DNA from: Candidatus Binataceae bacterium
GTDB taxonomy: Bacteria; Desulfobacterota; Binatia; Binatales; Binataceae
NCBI GenBank assembly: GCA_035650475.1
Contig: DASRHP010000012.1
Coordinates: 360,059 to 424,058 of the forward strand
Direction of reading: 5' to 3'
DNA: 64,000 nucleotides
Under the pieces are notes generated by a model. The model was given only the letters and a program-made list of their open reading frames with translations. It was not told the DNA's origin and did not search any database. This document shows positions 7,999 through 18,271 of the stretch, piece after piece (within the stretch, counting starts at the first letter, position 1; every line of letters begins with the position of its first letter). Made by a program: the position numbers and the translations under genes.

Positions 7999-9243
7999 AT
8001 GGCGCGTAAGAGGCTTGTTCCGGAAGACTTCGGACCGCTCAGCGACGTGCGGGTGATCTCCGCCGGCAATTTTATCGCCGAGCCGTTCGCAGCCCAGCTC
8101 GCCGCCGAGATGGGGGCCGAAGTGATCCACATCGAGGCGCCCGGCACCGGCGACGCAACCTGGCGCAGCTTCGGCAACAAGCTGCCCGCGCGCGACGGCG
8201 GCGCGCCGGTGGGCACCAACTGGATCCAGGAGCGGCGCAACATGTTCTCGGTCTCGCTCGACATCTCCAGCACGCGCGGCCGCGACATGCTGCTTGGGCT
8301 CGCGCGCGACGCCGACCTCCTGATGGAAAGTTCGAAGCCCGGGACGTGGCAACGATGGGGCCTCGATGACGAAGCCTTCTGGAAGCTCAATCGCCGCCTG
8401 GTGATCACCCATGTCTCCGGCTACGGCCATTACGGCGACCCGGATTGGATCGGGCGCGCGTCGTACGATTCGATCGCCCAAGCTTTCGGCGGCACGATGT
8501 ACCAGACCGGGTTCGCCGACCCGATGCCGCCGACGCGCGCGCAGCCCTATCTCGGCGACTACACCTCGGCCTACATGGTGCTGTGGTCGTCGCTGGCTGC
8601 GCTCCTCCACGCGCGTGCGACCGGCGAGGGACAGGCGATCGACCTGGCGCTGTTCGAGGCACTCCATCTTACGCTCGGCGGCACGATGATCGATTATTTC
8701 CAGCGCGGGATTGTGCGCGAGCGCAGCGGCAACAAGGGCGTCGAGGTGCAGCCGCTCGATACCTTCAGGGCGCGCGACGGCTGGGTGATGCTGGCGGCGG
8801 CGGGCGGCGCCTACGAGCGGCTGCTCAAGGCGATCGGCCTCGACCCTGCCGACCGACGCTGGAAGAAGGCGCACGTCGAGCTCGACTCGCCCGAGGGTGT
8901 CGAGTTCGATCGCTACCTGCGCCGCTGGATCGCCGAGCGCAGCGCCGACGAAGTCGTGCAGCGGCTGAGCGCCGAGGCCAAGGTGCCGTGTGGCGTCATC
9001 ATGTCGAGCCGCGAGATGGCGGAGAACCCGCATTACCGCGCGCGCGGGCTGCACGTCGAGTGGGAAGACGAACAAGTCGGACCGGTGAAGGGAATCGGCT
9101 TTGCGCCGCGCTTTTCCCGAACGCCGGGCAAGATCTGGCGCGGCTCGGTCAGGCTCGGCCACGACAACGCCAGGATCTACGGCGAACTGCTCGCGCTGAG
9201 TCCTGCCGAACTCGAACAGCTCAGGCGCGACGGCGTGATTTAG
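7999..9243 (+). CDS. Class III (CaiB/Fas) CoA-transferase, CaiB-like
   Basis: A 414-residue family III CoA-transferase, moving CoA between carboxylic acids in the cytoplasm. It matches the L-carnitine CoA-transferase (CaiB) pattern: FGPLSDVRVISAGNFIAEPF at the start, QLAAEMGAEVIHIEAP, RRLVITHVSGYGHYGDP, and PGKIWRGSVRLGHDNARIY near the end. The likely catalytic Asp lies in YLGDYTSAY, matching the Asp of CaiB YTADYFSG. ATG 7999 follows GAGAGGTG; the open frame back to 7600 runs antisense to the DUF169 gene and is not used. The true substrate is unknown: the carnitine genes caiA, caiC and caiD are not nearby, so crotonobetaine is only one possibility. Confidence 0.88.
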   Translation: MARKRLVPEDFGPLSDVRVISAGNFIAEPFAAQLAAEMGAEVIHIEAPGTGDATWRSFGNKLPARDGGAPVGTNWIQERRNMFSVSLDISSTRGRDMLLGLARDADLLMESSKPGTWQRWGLDDEAFWKLNRRLVITHVSGYGHYGDPDWIGRASYDSIAQAFGGTMYQTGFADPMPPTRAQPYLGDYTSAYMVLWSSLAALLHARATGEGQAIDLALFEALHLTLGGTMIDYFQRGIVRERSGNKGVEVQPLDTFRARDGWVMLAAAGGAYERLLKAIGLDPADRRWKKAHVELDSPEGVEFDRYLRRWIAERSADEVVQRLSAEAKVPCGVIMSSREMAENPHYRARGLHVEWEDEQVGPVKGIGFAPRFSRTPGKIWRGSVRLGHDNARIYGELLALSPAELEQLRRDGVI

Positions 9244-9284
9244 CCCCGGCGCCATCGCCAAGCGATGCTTTAAATCTCTGGCCG

Positions 9285-9614
9285 CTATCGTCCGTGGTAG
9301 GTGAATAGCGGAGTCACGTGGATTGATTTCAGCCGCTTGTTGCCGTCGAGGTCGATTTTGATCGCGAGGTCCTCGCGGGTCAGGCTGAAGCGCGAGCCGA
9401 CGTTGCGCACTCCCGCCAGCCACGAGCGCTCCTGCGGCAGATAATCGTGCATCCAGCCATGCGCGGCCAGATAGGCATCGATGCGAGCCGACGGTGTCCC
9501 CACCGGAAGGTCGCGCCGCAGTTGCGCTTCGAGCCGCCGCGCATCAGGCCCGCGCGCGCATCCAATCGTCGCGCACAGCGCGAACGCAAGTATCACTGCC
9601 CGGGCGACCCTCAT
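9285..9614 (-). CDS. Small predicted lipoprotein, function unknown
   Basis: A 109-residue protein with a lipoprotein signal peptide: basic n-region MRVARA, hydrophobic VILAFALCATIG, then Cys19 in the lipobox TIGC. The mature part (RRLEAQLRRDLPVGTPSARI, then YLPQERSWLAGVRNVGSRFS) is soluble; the family is not recognised. VGTPSARIDAYLAAHGW resembles the helix seen in small SmpA/OmlA-like lipoproteins, a weak resemblance only. It lies 36 bp downstream of uvrA on the same strand and could be the last gene of that block. Membrane anchoring is inferred from the lipobox. Confidence 0.7.
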   Translation of the reverse strand: MRVARAVILAFALCATIGCARGPDARRLEAQLRRDLPVGTPSARIDAYLAAHGWMHDYLPQERSWLAGVRNVGSRFSLTREDLAIKIDLDGNKRLKSIHVTPLFTYHGR

Positions 9615-9650
9615 CGTTGAGCCCGCCGCCGAGGTCGAAGCCGGTCGACC

Positions 9651-12482
9651 TCAGGCGGCGGCGCGCTGGCCCAGCACCTGGCGAAGGAATCTTCCGGTGT
9701 GGGAGTTGGGCGCGGCCGCAATTTCTTCCGGCGACCCCTTGGCCACGATCTCGCCGCCGCGATCCCCGCCTTCGGGACCGAGATCGATGACATAGTCGGC
9801 AGTCTTGATCACGTCGAGGTTGTGTTCGATCACGATGATAGTGTTGCCGGCGTCGGCGAGCCGGCCCAGCACCTCGAGCAGGCGCTTGATGTCGTCGAAA
9901 TGGAGGCCGGTGGTGGGCTCGTCAAGGATGTAGAGCGTGCGCCCGGTGGCGCGGCGTGAGAGTTCTTTGGCAAGCTTGATGCGTTGCGCCTCGCCGCCCG
10001 AGAGCGTGGTCGCCGACTGGCCGAGATGGATGTAGTCCAGCCCCACGTCGCGCAGAGTCTCGAGCTTTTGGCGGATCGGCGGCACCGAGCCCATGAATTC
10101 GACCGCGTCGAGCACAGTCATGTCGAGGACCTCGGCGATGCTTTTGCCTTTGTACTGAATCTCGAGTGTGTCGCGGTTGTAGCGCTTGCCGCCGCAGACC
10201 TCGCAGGTGACGTAAACGTCGGGCAGGAAATGCATCTCGATGCGGATGATGCCGTCGCCCTGGCAAGCCTCGCAGCGCCCGCCCTTGACGTTGAACGAGA
10301 AGCGCCCGGGCCCGTAACCGCGCATCCGCGCTTCCGGCAACTGCGCGAACAGTTCGCGGATATGGGTGAACAGGCCCGTGTAAGTCGCCGGGTTGGAGCG
10401 CGGCGTGCGCCCGATCGGGCTCTGGTCAACGTGGATGACCTTGTCGAGATGCTCGATACCGTCGAGGCTCTTGTAGGCGCCGGCCCGCTCTCGCGAGCGG
10501 TTGAGCTTCTGCGCCAGTGCGCGGTAGAGCGTGTCGAGCACCAGCGACGACTTGCCCGAACCCGACACGCCGGTGATGCAGATAAAAACGCCGAGCGGGA
10601 ACGCCACGGTCAGATCGCGCAGGTTGTTCTCGCGCGCGCCGCGCAGGGTGAGCCAGCGCCCGCTCAGCGGACGTCGCCGGGGCGGGATCGGAATATCCAG
10701 CTCGCCCTTGAGATAACGCCCGGTGAGCGAGGCCGGATTACGCATCACCTCTTCCGGCGTACCCTCGGCGACGACGTGGCCGCCGTGGATGCCTGCGCCG
10801 GGGCCCATGTCGATGACGTGATCCGCCTCTAGCATCGTCTCGCGGTCGTGCTCGACCACCAGCACGGTGTTGCCGAGGTCGCGCAGCCGCTTGAGCGTCG
10901 CCAGCAGGCGCTGGTTGTCGCGCTGATGCAACCCGATCGACGGCTCGTCGAGGATGTAGAGCACGCCGACCAGGCTGGAGCCGATCTGCGTCGCCAGCCG
11001 GATGCGCTGGCCCTCGCCGCCCGAGAGGCTCGCCGAGACGCGGTCCAGCGTCAGGTAGTCCAGCCCGACGTCGGCCAGAAAGCCCAGCCGCTCGCGAATC
11101 TCCTTGAGGATGAGCCGCGCGATCTCCTCCTCCTGGCGGCTCAGCCGGGGCGCGGCGAGAAACGCGATCGCCTGCTTGACCGACATCGCGACCACTTCCG
11201 CGATTGACTTGCCGTTGAAGCGGACGTAGAGGCTTTCCTTCTTGAGCCGCGCGCCGCCGCATTCGGGGCACGGGCGCATGTTCATGTACGCTTCGAGCAT
11301 CTCGCGGATGCTCTCAGAGTCGGTCTCCTTGTAGCGGCGGTCGAGCCATGCGAGCACGCCCTCGAACGGGCGCGCGTAGCCGTGGCGATGATCGCCGCGC
11401 TGGTAGGTGAACTCGATCTCCTCGTCGCCCGAGCCGTTGAGGAGCGCGCGCCGGACCTTGAGCGGGATCGCCTTCCACGGCTGGTCGAGGCTGAACTTGT
11501 AATGCGCGGCCAGCGCCTCAAGCACCGGCTGCATGTGGTTCATCGACGCCCACGGCGCGATTGCGCCGTCGGCGATGCTCAGGTCCTCGTTCTGCACCAC
11601 CAGCTCGGGATCAAAGTACATGATCGAGCCGATCCCCGAGCACGCCGCGCACGCCCCGTGCGGGCTGTTGAACGAGAACATCCGCGGCGTGATCTCCGGG
11701 TAGGAGATGCCGCATTCGACGCAGGCGAAGCGCTGGCTGAAGTACACTTCGCCGGCGTCCTTGCCGTCGAGCCGCTCGATCTTGAGCAGGTCGTGGCCGT
11801 GGCGGAAGGCGACCTCGAGCGAATCGCCGAGCCGCTTCTCGATCCCGCGGCGGATCGCGAGGCGGTCGACCACGACGTCGATGCTGTGGCGGAGGTTCTT
11901 GTTGAGCGCGATCTCCTCGCTCAGCTCGCGCATTGCGCCGTCCACCTTGACCCGCACGAAACCCGCGCGCCGCAGGTCGCTCAACTCCTTGCGGTACTCG
12001 CCCTTGCGGTCGCGCACGATCGGCGCCAGCACGTGGATGCGCGTACCTTCGGGCCATGCCATGATCCGGTCAACGATCTGCTGCACGCTCTGCTGGGTGA
12101 TCTCGCGCCCGCAGTTGTGGCAAAACGCGTGGCCGACGCGCGCAAACAACAGCCGCAGGTAGTCGTAGATCTCGGTGATGGTGGCGACGGTCGAGCGCGG
12201 GTTGCGCGAGGTCGTCTTCTGCTCGATCGAGATCGCCGGCGACAGCCCCTCGATCGAGTCCACGTCGGGCTTCTCCATCTGTTCGAGGAATTGCCGGGCG
12301 TAGGCCGACAGCGATTCGACGTAGCGGCGTTGGCCTTCGGCGTAGATGGTGTCGAAGGCGAGCGAGGACTTGCCCGAGCCCGAGAGCCCGGTAATTACGA
12401 CCAGGCGGTCGCGCGGGATCTCGAGGTCGATGTTCTTGAGGTTGTGCTCGCGCGCACCCTTGATGATTATCCGGTCCGCCAT
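9651..12482 (-). CDS. uvrA: UvrABC excision nuclease subunit A
   Basis: A 943-residue DNA damage sensor of nucleotide excision repair, close to the usual 940. Both ABC ATPase halves are complete: Walker [21 protein letters not shown] near residue 30 and [19 protein letters not shown] near 640, with signature motifs [12 protein letters not shown] and [12 protein letters not shown], and Walker B regions [15 protein letters not shown] and [15 protein letters not shown]. The zinc fingers are present (CVECG...[15 protein letters not shown]...CEVCGGKR). ATG at 12482. It forms a reverse-strand block with pdxA, surA and mfd, and mfd also feeds UvrA in transcription-coupled repair. Confidence 0.98.
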   Translation of the reverse strand: MADRIIIKGAREHNLKNIDLEIPRDRLVVITGLSGSGKSSLAFDTIYAEGQRRYVESLSAYARQFLEQMEKPDVDSIEGLSPAISIEQKTTSRNPRSTVATITEIYDYLRLLFARVGHAFCHNCGREITQQSVQQIVDRIMAWPEGTRIHVLAPIVRDRKGEYRKELSDLRRAGFVRVKVDGAMRELSEEIALNKNLRHSIDVVVDRLAIRRGIEKRLGDSLEVAFRHGHDLLKIERLDGKDAGEVYFSQRFACVECGISYPEITPRMFSFNSPHGACAACSGIGSIMYFDPELVVQNEDLSIADGAIAPWASMNHMQPVLEALAAHYKFSLDQPWKAIPLKVRRALLNGSGDEEIEFTYQRGDHRHGYARPFEGVLAWLDRRYKETDSESIREMLEAYMNMRPCPECGGARLKKESLYVRFNGKSIAEVVAMSVKQAIAFLAAPRLSRQEEEIARLILKEIRERLGFLADVGLDYLTLDRVSASLSGGEGQRIRLATQIGSSLVGVLYILDEPSIGLHQRDNQRLLATLKRLRDLGNTVLVVEHDRETMLEADHVIDMGPGAGIHGGHVVAEGTPEEVMRNPASLTGRYLKGELDIPIPPRRRPLSGRWLTLRGARENNLRDLTVAFPLGVFICITGVSGSGKSSLVLDTLYRALAQKLNRSRERAGAYKSLDGIEHLDKVIHVDQSPIGRTPRSNPATYTGLFTHIRELFAQLPEARMRGYGPGRFSFNVKGGRCEACQGDGIIRIEMHFLPDVYVTCEVCGGKRYNRDTLEIQYKGKSIAEVLDMTVLDAVEFMGSVPPIRQKLETLRDVGLDYIHLGQSATTLSGGEAQRIKLAKELSRRATGRTLYILDEPTTGLHFDDIKRLLEVLGRLADAGNTIIVIEHNLDVIKTADYVIDLGPEGGDRGGEIVAKGSPEEIAAAPNSHTGRFLRQVLGQRAAA

Positions 12483-12500
12483 CGATGCAAACTTTCCGCG

Positions 12501-13586
12501 TCAGCGGCCGCGCCGCGCGTTGGGGACCCGCGGCCGGCGCAGTGTGCCATCGGCCGCTGCGGCGCGCGCCGCATATTCGATCGCCCCAATCATGCTCGCC
12601 GCATTCGCCGTGCCGCTTCCCGCTATATCATAAGCAGTGCCGTGATCAGGCGAGGTGCGCACGAACGGCAGCCCCAGCGTCACGTTGACCGCGCGCTCGA
12701 ACTCCAGCGTCTTGAGCGCGATCAGCCCCTGATCGTGATACATCGCGACCGCCGCGTCGAACCCGAACTCGCCGCCGCGGCGGATAAACGCGGTGTCCGG
12801 CGCAAGCGGCCCGTAGGCATCGATACCGCCGCGGCGCGCGCGCCGGATGGCCGGTTCGATGGCGCGAATCTCCTCGTCGCCGAATAGCCCGTTCTCGCCC
12901 GCATGCGGATTGAAGCCGAGCACACCGATCCGCGGACGGCGGACTCCCATCCGCTGCCGCAGATGCTGCGCCAGCAGGCGAATCGTGTCAAAGACGCCCT
13001 TGGCGTTGAGCGCGCGCGGCACCCGGGCAAGCCCCATATGAACGGTCACCAACGCCAGGCACAGCTCGCCGCCCGCGAACATCATCCGCCACGACGGCGC
13101 CCGCCCCAGCCGCGCCAGCAGCTCGGAATGCCCGGGAAAGTGATGGCCGGCGCGGTTGAGCCACTCCTTGCTGATCGGCGCCGTCACCAGCGCGTCGGCC
13201 TCGTTCCTCATCGCCATCCGCGCGCCCTCGACGATATAGCGGTAAGCCGCGTCAGCACCCTCGACAGTCGGCCGCCCCGGACGCAGCGCGCGCGCGCTCA
13301 GCCTGCCGACGTTCCGCACCGCCAGCCCGTTGCGCCCCGGGATCAGACAATCTCTGTGGTGCGACGCAGCATCGTCCGGATGCCATTCGTAAGGCTCCGG
13401 CACGCCTCGAAGCCTCCGCGCGGCCGCGCGCATCGCGCCCAGATCGCCAATTACAACCAGCGCCGGAGCGTCGCGCCGGTCCGCCGTCGCGGCCGCCGCC
13501 TTGAGGATGACCTCAGGGCCGATCCCGGCCGGATCGCCCATGCTGAGCGCCACAAGCGCGCGCCGAGCGCGCGCCGCCCGCGCAAG
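12501..13586 (-). CDS. pdxA: 4-hydroxythreonine-4-phosphate dehydrogenase
   Basis: An NAD-dependent enzyme of pyridoxal phosphate synthesis, about 361 residues with the start chosen here. The family start [18 protein letters not shown] is intact. The three metal-binding His regions are [29 protein letters not shown] and [17 protein letters not shown], and the end has [17 protein letters not shown]. The start is uncertain: a TTG at 13586 directly follows the surA stop and fits family length, while a TTG at 13637 would overlap surA by 47 bp. surA-pdxA adjacency is conserved in many Proteobacteria (lptD-surA-pdxA-ksgA in E. coli), which supports both calls. Confidence 0.93.
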   Translation of the reverse strand, partial: LARAARARRALVALSMGDPAGIGPEVILKAAAATADRRDAPALVVIGDLGAMRAAARRLRGVPEPYEWHPDDAASHHRDCLIPGRNGLAVRNVGRLSARALRPGRPTVEGADAAYRYIVEGARMAMRNEADALVTAPISKEWLNRAGHHFPGHSELLARLGRAPSWRMMFAGGELCLALVTVHMGLARVPRALNAKGVFDTIRLLAQHLRQRMGVRRPRIGVLGFNPHAGENGLFGDEEIRAIEPAIRRARRGGIDAYGPLAPDTAFIRRGGEFGFDAAVAMYHDQGLIALKTLEFERAVNVTLGLPFVRTSPDHGTAYDIAGSGTANAASMIGAIEYAARAAAADGTLRRPRVPNARRGR

Positions 13587-13590
13587 CGTA

Positions 13591-14580
13591 TCAGTAGAGA
13601 GTTTCGACGTAATGCTGCTTGACGAGATCGGTTTCAACCCACTTGGCGAATTGGTTCTTGGCCTTGTCGGTCATCAGCTTGTCGCGGATTTTGGCCGAGA
13701 CTTCGGCGAGCGGCTTGACCCCGGGCGCGTCGTGCTCTTCGAGCTTGACGATGTGGAAGCCGTGCTCGGTGCGGATCGGCTCGGAGATGTCGCCGGGCTT
13801 CATCTGGTCGAGCGCGCTCTGGATCGGGTCGAGCACCTCGCCGCGCGAGAAGTCGCCCAGCTCGCCGCCCTGGCCCTTTGAATCGTCGTCGGAGTACTGG
13901 CGCGCGAGGGCCGCGAAGTCGCCGCCGCTGACCGCCTGCTTGCGGATGTCCTCGGCCTTATTGCGCGCCTCCTCGACCTGAGCAGGGGTCGGATTGGGCG
14001 GCAACGCGATCAGGATCTGGGCGAGCTTGAAGCGCTCCTTTTTCACGGTGAACTCGCCCGGATGGGCGTCGTAATAGGCCTTGACCTCATCGGGCGAGAT
14101 GTTGACTTTCTGGCGCACTTCCTTGTCGATCATCAACATCTTTTCGATTTCCATCCGCGCGTGCTCGCGGAATTGCTCGTAGGTGACGCCCTGGGCTTGG
14201 AGCTGCGCGCGCAGCTGGTCGTCCGTAAGTCCGGCGTTGTGCTCGAAGTCCTTCATGTAGGACTTGATCTGATTCTCATCGACCTGGCCCGAGTACTTCT
14301 TGACCTCGCTTTCCAGCAGCCGCTCCGAGATCAGTCCCTTGAGCACTTCGCGGGTGGTCGGCGCATCGGTGTCGTCAGGACTGGCCAGCGTAACCCGGTT
14401 GGCGGCGGCAAATGCCGCGATGTCGCGGGTGGTTATCGGCTCGCCGTCAACGCTGGCGACCACCCGATCGACGGTCTGCTGCGCACGGGCACGCGGCGGC
14501 GCGGCGAGCGCGCCGATCAATATCGCGGCTCCCGCCAACGCGCTGAGGCCTTCCCACGCGCTTGATAGAACCTGCTTCAT
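13591..14580 (-). CDS. surA: SurA-like periplasmic peptidyl-prolyl isomerase/chaperone
   Basis: A 329-residue periplasmic chaperone for outer-membrane proteins. An N-terminal signal peptide (hydrophobic ALAGAAILIGALAAPP) ends near RARA. The SurA N-domain begins VDRVVASVDGEPITTRDIAA, followed by a helical region. A single parvulin domain has ERFKLAQILIALPP, FAALARQYSDDDSKGQGGEL and PIRTEHGFHIVKLEEH. E. coli SurA has two parvulin domains and about 428 residues, so this is the short, one-parvulin form common outside Gammaproteobacteria. It lies four bases downstream of mfd and immediately upstream of pdxA. Confidence 0.9.
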   Translation of the reverse strand: MKQVLSSAWEGLSALAGAAILIGALAAPPRARAQQTVDRVVASVDGEPITTRDIAAFAAANRVTLASPDDTDAPTTREVLKGLISERLLESEVKKYSGQVDENQIKSYMKDFEHNAGLTDDQLRAQLQAQGVTYEQFREHARMEIEKMLMIDKEVRQKVNISPDEVKAYYDAHPGEFTVKKERFKLAQILIALPPNPTPAQVEEARNKAEDIRKQAVSGGDFAALARQYSDDDSKGQGGELGDFSRGEVLDPIQSALDQMKPGDISEPIRTEHGFHIVKLEEHDAPGVKPLAEVSAKIRDKLMTDKAKNQFAKWVETDLVKQHYVETLY

Positions 14581-14584
14581 GATT

Positions 14585-17500
14585 CTAACTGGCGAGCCGC
14601 CCGGCGGGGCGGCTCACTTCGCCGTCCAACTTTTCACAGCCCGCCAACACCTGCAAGACGCCGTCGAGCTGCTCGAACAGCAGCCCATAGTTGCCGGCCG
14701 CGGCGCCCTCCGTATCGAGCCGCACGATTACCTGGAACGAGGGCGTAAGCCGCATCCGGCGGCGGTTGGCGTCGGCCAGCGCCACCAGTTTGGCGGCCTC
14801 GAGCGGAGCGTCGGGATGAAATTTGACCTCGAGCTGGTCGCCCTTGAGGATGGCGCTGAGGATCAGCATCTGCTTGAGCCGCCGGCGCAGGTCCATCGCG
14901 GCCAGCAAATTGTCCACTAGCGTCGGCGGCGGGCCAAAGCGGTCGCGCATCTCCTCGCGCAGCGTGTCGAGGTCGGCTTTCGATTCCGCCCGCGCCATCC
15001 GCCGGTACAGCACCAGCCGCTCGCCCTCGTCGGGCACGAAGGCGTCGGGGATGTAGGCCGGGATGCCGAGCCGCAGCTCGGGCTCGAAGTCCGGACGCAT
15101 CGGCTGGCCGCGCAGCTCGGCGATCGCCTGCTCCATCATGTCGGTGTACAGCTCGAAGCCGACGGCAGCGATCTGGCCCGACTGCTCGCGTCCGAGCAGG
15201 TTGCCGGCGCCGCGATGTTCGAGGTCGCGGATCGCCAGTTTGAAGCCGCTGCCGCTTTCAGCCTCCACCAGCTCGCGCAACGCCTCGATCCGCTTCTTGG
15301 CGTCGCGCGTGATGATGTGCTCGCCGGGGATGAGCAGGTAAGCGTAGGCCTTCTGGCGCGAGCGGCCGACGCGGCCGCGCAGCTGGTAGAGCTGGGCGAG
15401 GCCGAAGCGGTCGGCGCGGTTGATAATCATCGTGTTGGCGTTGGGGATGTCGAGTCCGGACTCGATGATCGCCGAGCACACCAGCAGGTTGACGTGGTTC
15501 TCGATGAACTCGCGCATCACGTCCTCGAGCTGGCGCTCCTTCATCTGGCCGTGGGCCACCGCGATCTTCGCCTCGGGCACAATCGCGCGCAGGTGGCGTG
15601 CGACGTAATCGATGTTCTCGACCCGGTTGTGGACGAAGAAGACCTGGCCGCCGCGGTTGAGCTCGCGCATGATCACTTCGCGCAGCAACCCGTCGTCGAA
15701 GTGGGCGACGAAGGTACGGATCGACTGGCGGTCGGGCGGCGGCGTCTCGATCACGCTGAGGTCGCGGATTCCCAGCATCGCCATGTGCAGCGTGCGCGGG
15801 ATCGGCGTCGCGGTCAGGGTCAGCACGTCAACCAGCTTGCGCAGGCGCTTGATCCGCTCCTTGTCGGCGACGCCGAAGCGATGCTCCTCGTCGATAATCA
15901 GCAGGCCGAGCTTGGGAAACTCGACGTCGGCCTGAAGCAGGCGATGAGTGCCGACGACGATATCGACCTTGCCGCGGCGAACGTCCTCGATGACCGCCTT
16001 GTTCTCTCGCGCGCTACGGAAACGCGAGACCATCTCGATTCGCACCGGGTAATCGGCGAAGCGCTTGCGCAGCGTGTTCCAATGCTGCTCCGCGAGCACC
16101 GTGGTCGGCACCAGCACCGCGACCTGCCGCCCGCCCATCACGGCGACGAACGTCGCGCGCACCGCCACCTCGGTTTTACCGAAACCGGCGTCGCCGCAGA
16201 TCAGCCGGTCCATTGGCTTGGGACGGCACATGTCGCGGACCACTTCGTCGATCGCCGCGAGCTGGTCGGGCGTCTCCTCGAACTCGAAGCGCTCGGCGAA
16301 CTCCTCGTAGTCGGCTCCCGGATGCGCAAAGGCGTGGCCCTCCATCACTTCGCGCGCGGCGTATATGTCGAGCAGCTCGGAGGCCATCGCCAGCACCGCC
16401 TCCTTGGTCCGGCGCTTGACCCGGTCCCACGAGCCGCTGCCGAGCTTGTCCAGCTTGGGCTCGGCGCCGTCACCGCCGACATAGCGCTGGACCAGATTGA
16501 TGCGCTCCACGGGGACGTACATCGCGTCGCCGCCCGCGTATTCGAGGTTGAGGAAGTCGCCCTCGACGCCGGCGACCTTCATGTGGCGCAGGCCGCGGTA
16601 GCGTCCGATCCCGTGGTCGATATGGACCACCAGATCGTCGGGCTTGAGCTCGTCGAGGTTGAGCAGCGCCCCCTTGGAGACCCGGCGCGGGCGCCGCCGC
16701 GCGCGCGGTTCGCCGAAGACGTCTTCTTCGCTGTAGAGGTAAATTCCGTCGGCCTGGAGTACGGCACCGGCGGAGATTTCGCCTTCCATGATCGCGGGGC
16801 GGAAGTCCGGCCATCCCATCAGTGCGCCGAAGCTCTTGCATTCGGTGTTGAGTTCGATGTCGTAGGCTTCCAGATGCCTGCGCAGACGCGCGGCCTGGCT
16901 CGCGCCCTCGACCACCATCAACGCGCGTCCCTGCCCGCGCTGGACTTCCTTGAGCTCCTTGGCGAGCGGCTCGAAGCTCGGCGGCGTGCGCTGACCGGTG
17001 AGTGTGCTCGCGCCGAGCTTGAGGCTGGGCTGGCATTTGATCTCGATCGCTGGCGCCCATCCCTCGCGCGGCGCTGATACCGTGACCAGCGAGCCGACCT
17101 CGACCGCGGTCAACGCTCCCAGTGCGCGCTCGAACTCCTCGGCCCCGAGGTAGAGCGACTGCGGGGGCGGATAGAACGACGGCTTGGCTTGCGCCGCGGC
17201 GGCTTCGAGCCCGACCTGCTCGGCTATTCTGAGCGCCTCGGCAAGCACACGGCCGGGCTCGATTATCCATCCGAGCGTCTCGGGCGCGAGGTAGTCGAAG
17301 ACGCGGTCGAGCGGCCGTCCGAAAAGCATCGGCGTAAGCAGCTCGGCGCCGGGGAACAGCAGCCCGTTTACCAGCGAGTCGCTGAGCTCGGCCAACTCCT
17401 TGCGCACCAGCCCGATTTCGCTCGCGCGCAGCGCGACGCGCTCGCGCAGCTTCTCGTCCTTGAGCGCGACCGGCGGGACATGGCGCGCGCGTATCACCAC

Positions 17501-18175
17501 CGCCTCGGCGCATTCGTCCGCCGAGCGCTGCGAGCCCGGATCGAAATGGCGCAGCGAGGTGACGATGTCCTCTTCGAGCTCGATGCGCACGGGGTCATGG
17601 TAGAGCGGCGAGTAGATGTCGATGATGCCGCCGCGCACGCTGAAGTCGCCCGGCTCCTCGGTCTGCGGCACGCGCTGGTAGCCGAGCGCGCCCAGCGCAT
17701 CGATGAGCGCGTCGAGGTCGAGCCGGTCGGCGACGCTGATTTTGAGCACCGAGGACTCGAAGGCGGCGCGCGGCACCGTGCGCATCATCAACGCCTCGGC
17801 GGGTGCGACCACGACCGGCGCCCTGGCGCGCAGCATCGCATACAGCGCCGCGAGCTGCGCCGCCTGGGTGTCGGGCGGCGGCGACAGATGCGCAAACGGC
17901 CGCATCTCCCAGCCAGGCAGCAGATGGACCCGGCGTGCCGCCGGGTCGGCGCCTGGCGCCTCGTCGAGGAAGAATGCGAGCTCGCCCGCCAACGCCTCGG
18001 CCTCGCGCGCGAGCGCGGTCACCACCAGCAGCGGCCGGCCCAGATCGAGCGCCGCCTCGCGAAGCATCAAGGCGCCCGCCGCCCCCTTCAGCCCCATCAA
18101 CGGAAAGCGCCGCGCCGAGCCGGCCTCCAGGCGGGCTTTGAGCTCGCTCGCCGCCTCTTTCAGACTGCGTTCCAA
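14585..18175 (-). CDS. mfd: Transcription-repair coupling factor
   Basis: A 1196-residue superfamily 2 translocase that removes stalled RNA polymerase and recruits UvrA. Domains in order: a UvrB-like module (residues 1-350, PLMGLKGAAGALML, LLPGWEMRPFAHLSPPPDTQ), the CarD-like RNA polymerase interaction domain (LVVHIDHGIGRYRGLRHMKV), then motor domains with Walker A GDAGFGKTEVAVRATFVA, the DEEH box IIDEEHRFGVADKERIKRLR, LTATPIPRTLHMAM and GRVGRSRQKAYAYL, and a C-terminal TRCF domain (PAYIPDAFVPDEGERLVLYR). The TTG start at 18175 has a GAAGAG upstream; no ATG alternative fits. The pairing with uvrA downstream makes functional sense. Confidence 0.97.
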   Translation of the reverse strand: MERSLKEAASELKARLEAGSARRFPLMGLKGAAGALMLREAALDLGRPLLVVTALAREAEALAGELAFFLDEAPGADPAARRVHLLPGWEMRPFAHLSPPPDTQAAQLAALYAMLRARAPVVVAPAEALMMRTVPRAAFESSVLKISVADRLDLDALIDALGALGYQRVPQTEEPGDFSVRGGIIDIYSPLYHDPVRIELEEDIVTSLRHFDPGSQRSADECAEAVVIRARHVPPVALKDEKLRERVALRASEIGLVRKELAELSDSLVNGLLFPGAELLTPMLFGRPLDRVFDYLAPETLGWIIEPGRVLAEALRIAEQVGLEAAAAQAKPSFYPPPQSLYLGAEEFERALGALTAVEVGSLVTVSAPREGWAPAIEIKCQPSLKLGASTLTGQRTPPSFEPLAKELKEVQRGQGRALMVVEGASQAARLRRHLEAYDIELNTECKSFGALMGWPDFRPAIMEGEISAGAVLQADGIYLYSEEDVFGEPRARRRPRRVSKGALLNLDELKPDDLVVHIDHGIGRYRGLRHMKVAGVEGDFLNLEYAGGDAMYVPVERINLVQRYVGGDGAEPKLDKLGSGSWDRVKRRTKEAVLAMASELLDIYAAREVMEGHAFAHPGADYEEFAERFEFEETPDQLAAIDEVVRDMCRPKPMDRLICGDAGFGKTEVAVRATFVAVMGGRQVAVLVPTTVLAEQHWNTLRKRFADYPVRIEMVSRFRSARENKAVIEDVRRGKVDIVVGTHRLLQADVEFPKLGLLIIDEEHRFGVADKERIKRLRKLVDVLTLTATPIPRTLHMAMLGIRDLSVIETPPPDRQSIRTFVAHFDDGLLREVIMRELNRGGQVFFVHNRVENIDYVARHLRAIVPEAKIAVAHGQMKERQLEDVMREFIENHVNLLVCSAIIESGLDIPNANTMIINRADRFGLAQLYQLRGRVGRSRQKAYAYLLIPGEHIITRDAKKRIEALRELVEAESGSGFKLAIRDLEHRGAGNLLGREQSGQIAAVGFELYTDMMEQAIAELRGQPMRPDFEPELRLGIPAYIPDAFVPDEGERLVLYRRMARAESKADLDTLREEMRDRFGPPPTLVDNLLAAMDLRRRLKQMLILSAILKGDQLEVKFHPDAPLEAAKLVALADANRRRMRLTPSFQVIVRLDTEGAAAGNYGLLFEQLDGVLQVLAGCEKLDGEVSRPAGRLAS

Positions 18176-18271
18176 ATCGCTCTTCGAACGATCCGCAGGC
18201 GAATCGGCCGCGGATAAATCGGATCGATGATAGCAGACGCGGCCGTAATTCCGCGCGCGATCGGATGCGCG

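Noticed and set aside
6973..9423. Single 816-residue reverse-strand protein
   Set aside because: Only the part from 7782 downward is DUF169. The upstream 540 residues are low-complexity, Arg- and Asp-rich shadow of the CaiB-like gene on the plus strand.
11382..12887. 501-residue plus-strand open frame
   Set aside because: It lies antisense to uvrA and pdxA, with a composition typical of GC-rich shadow frames and no family motif.
15215..17077. 620-residue plus-strand open frame
   Set aside because: It is entirely antisense to mfd and has no domain; its length is a product of high GC.
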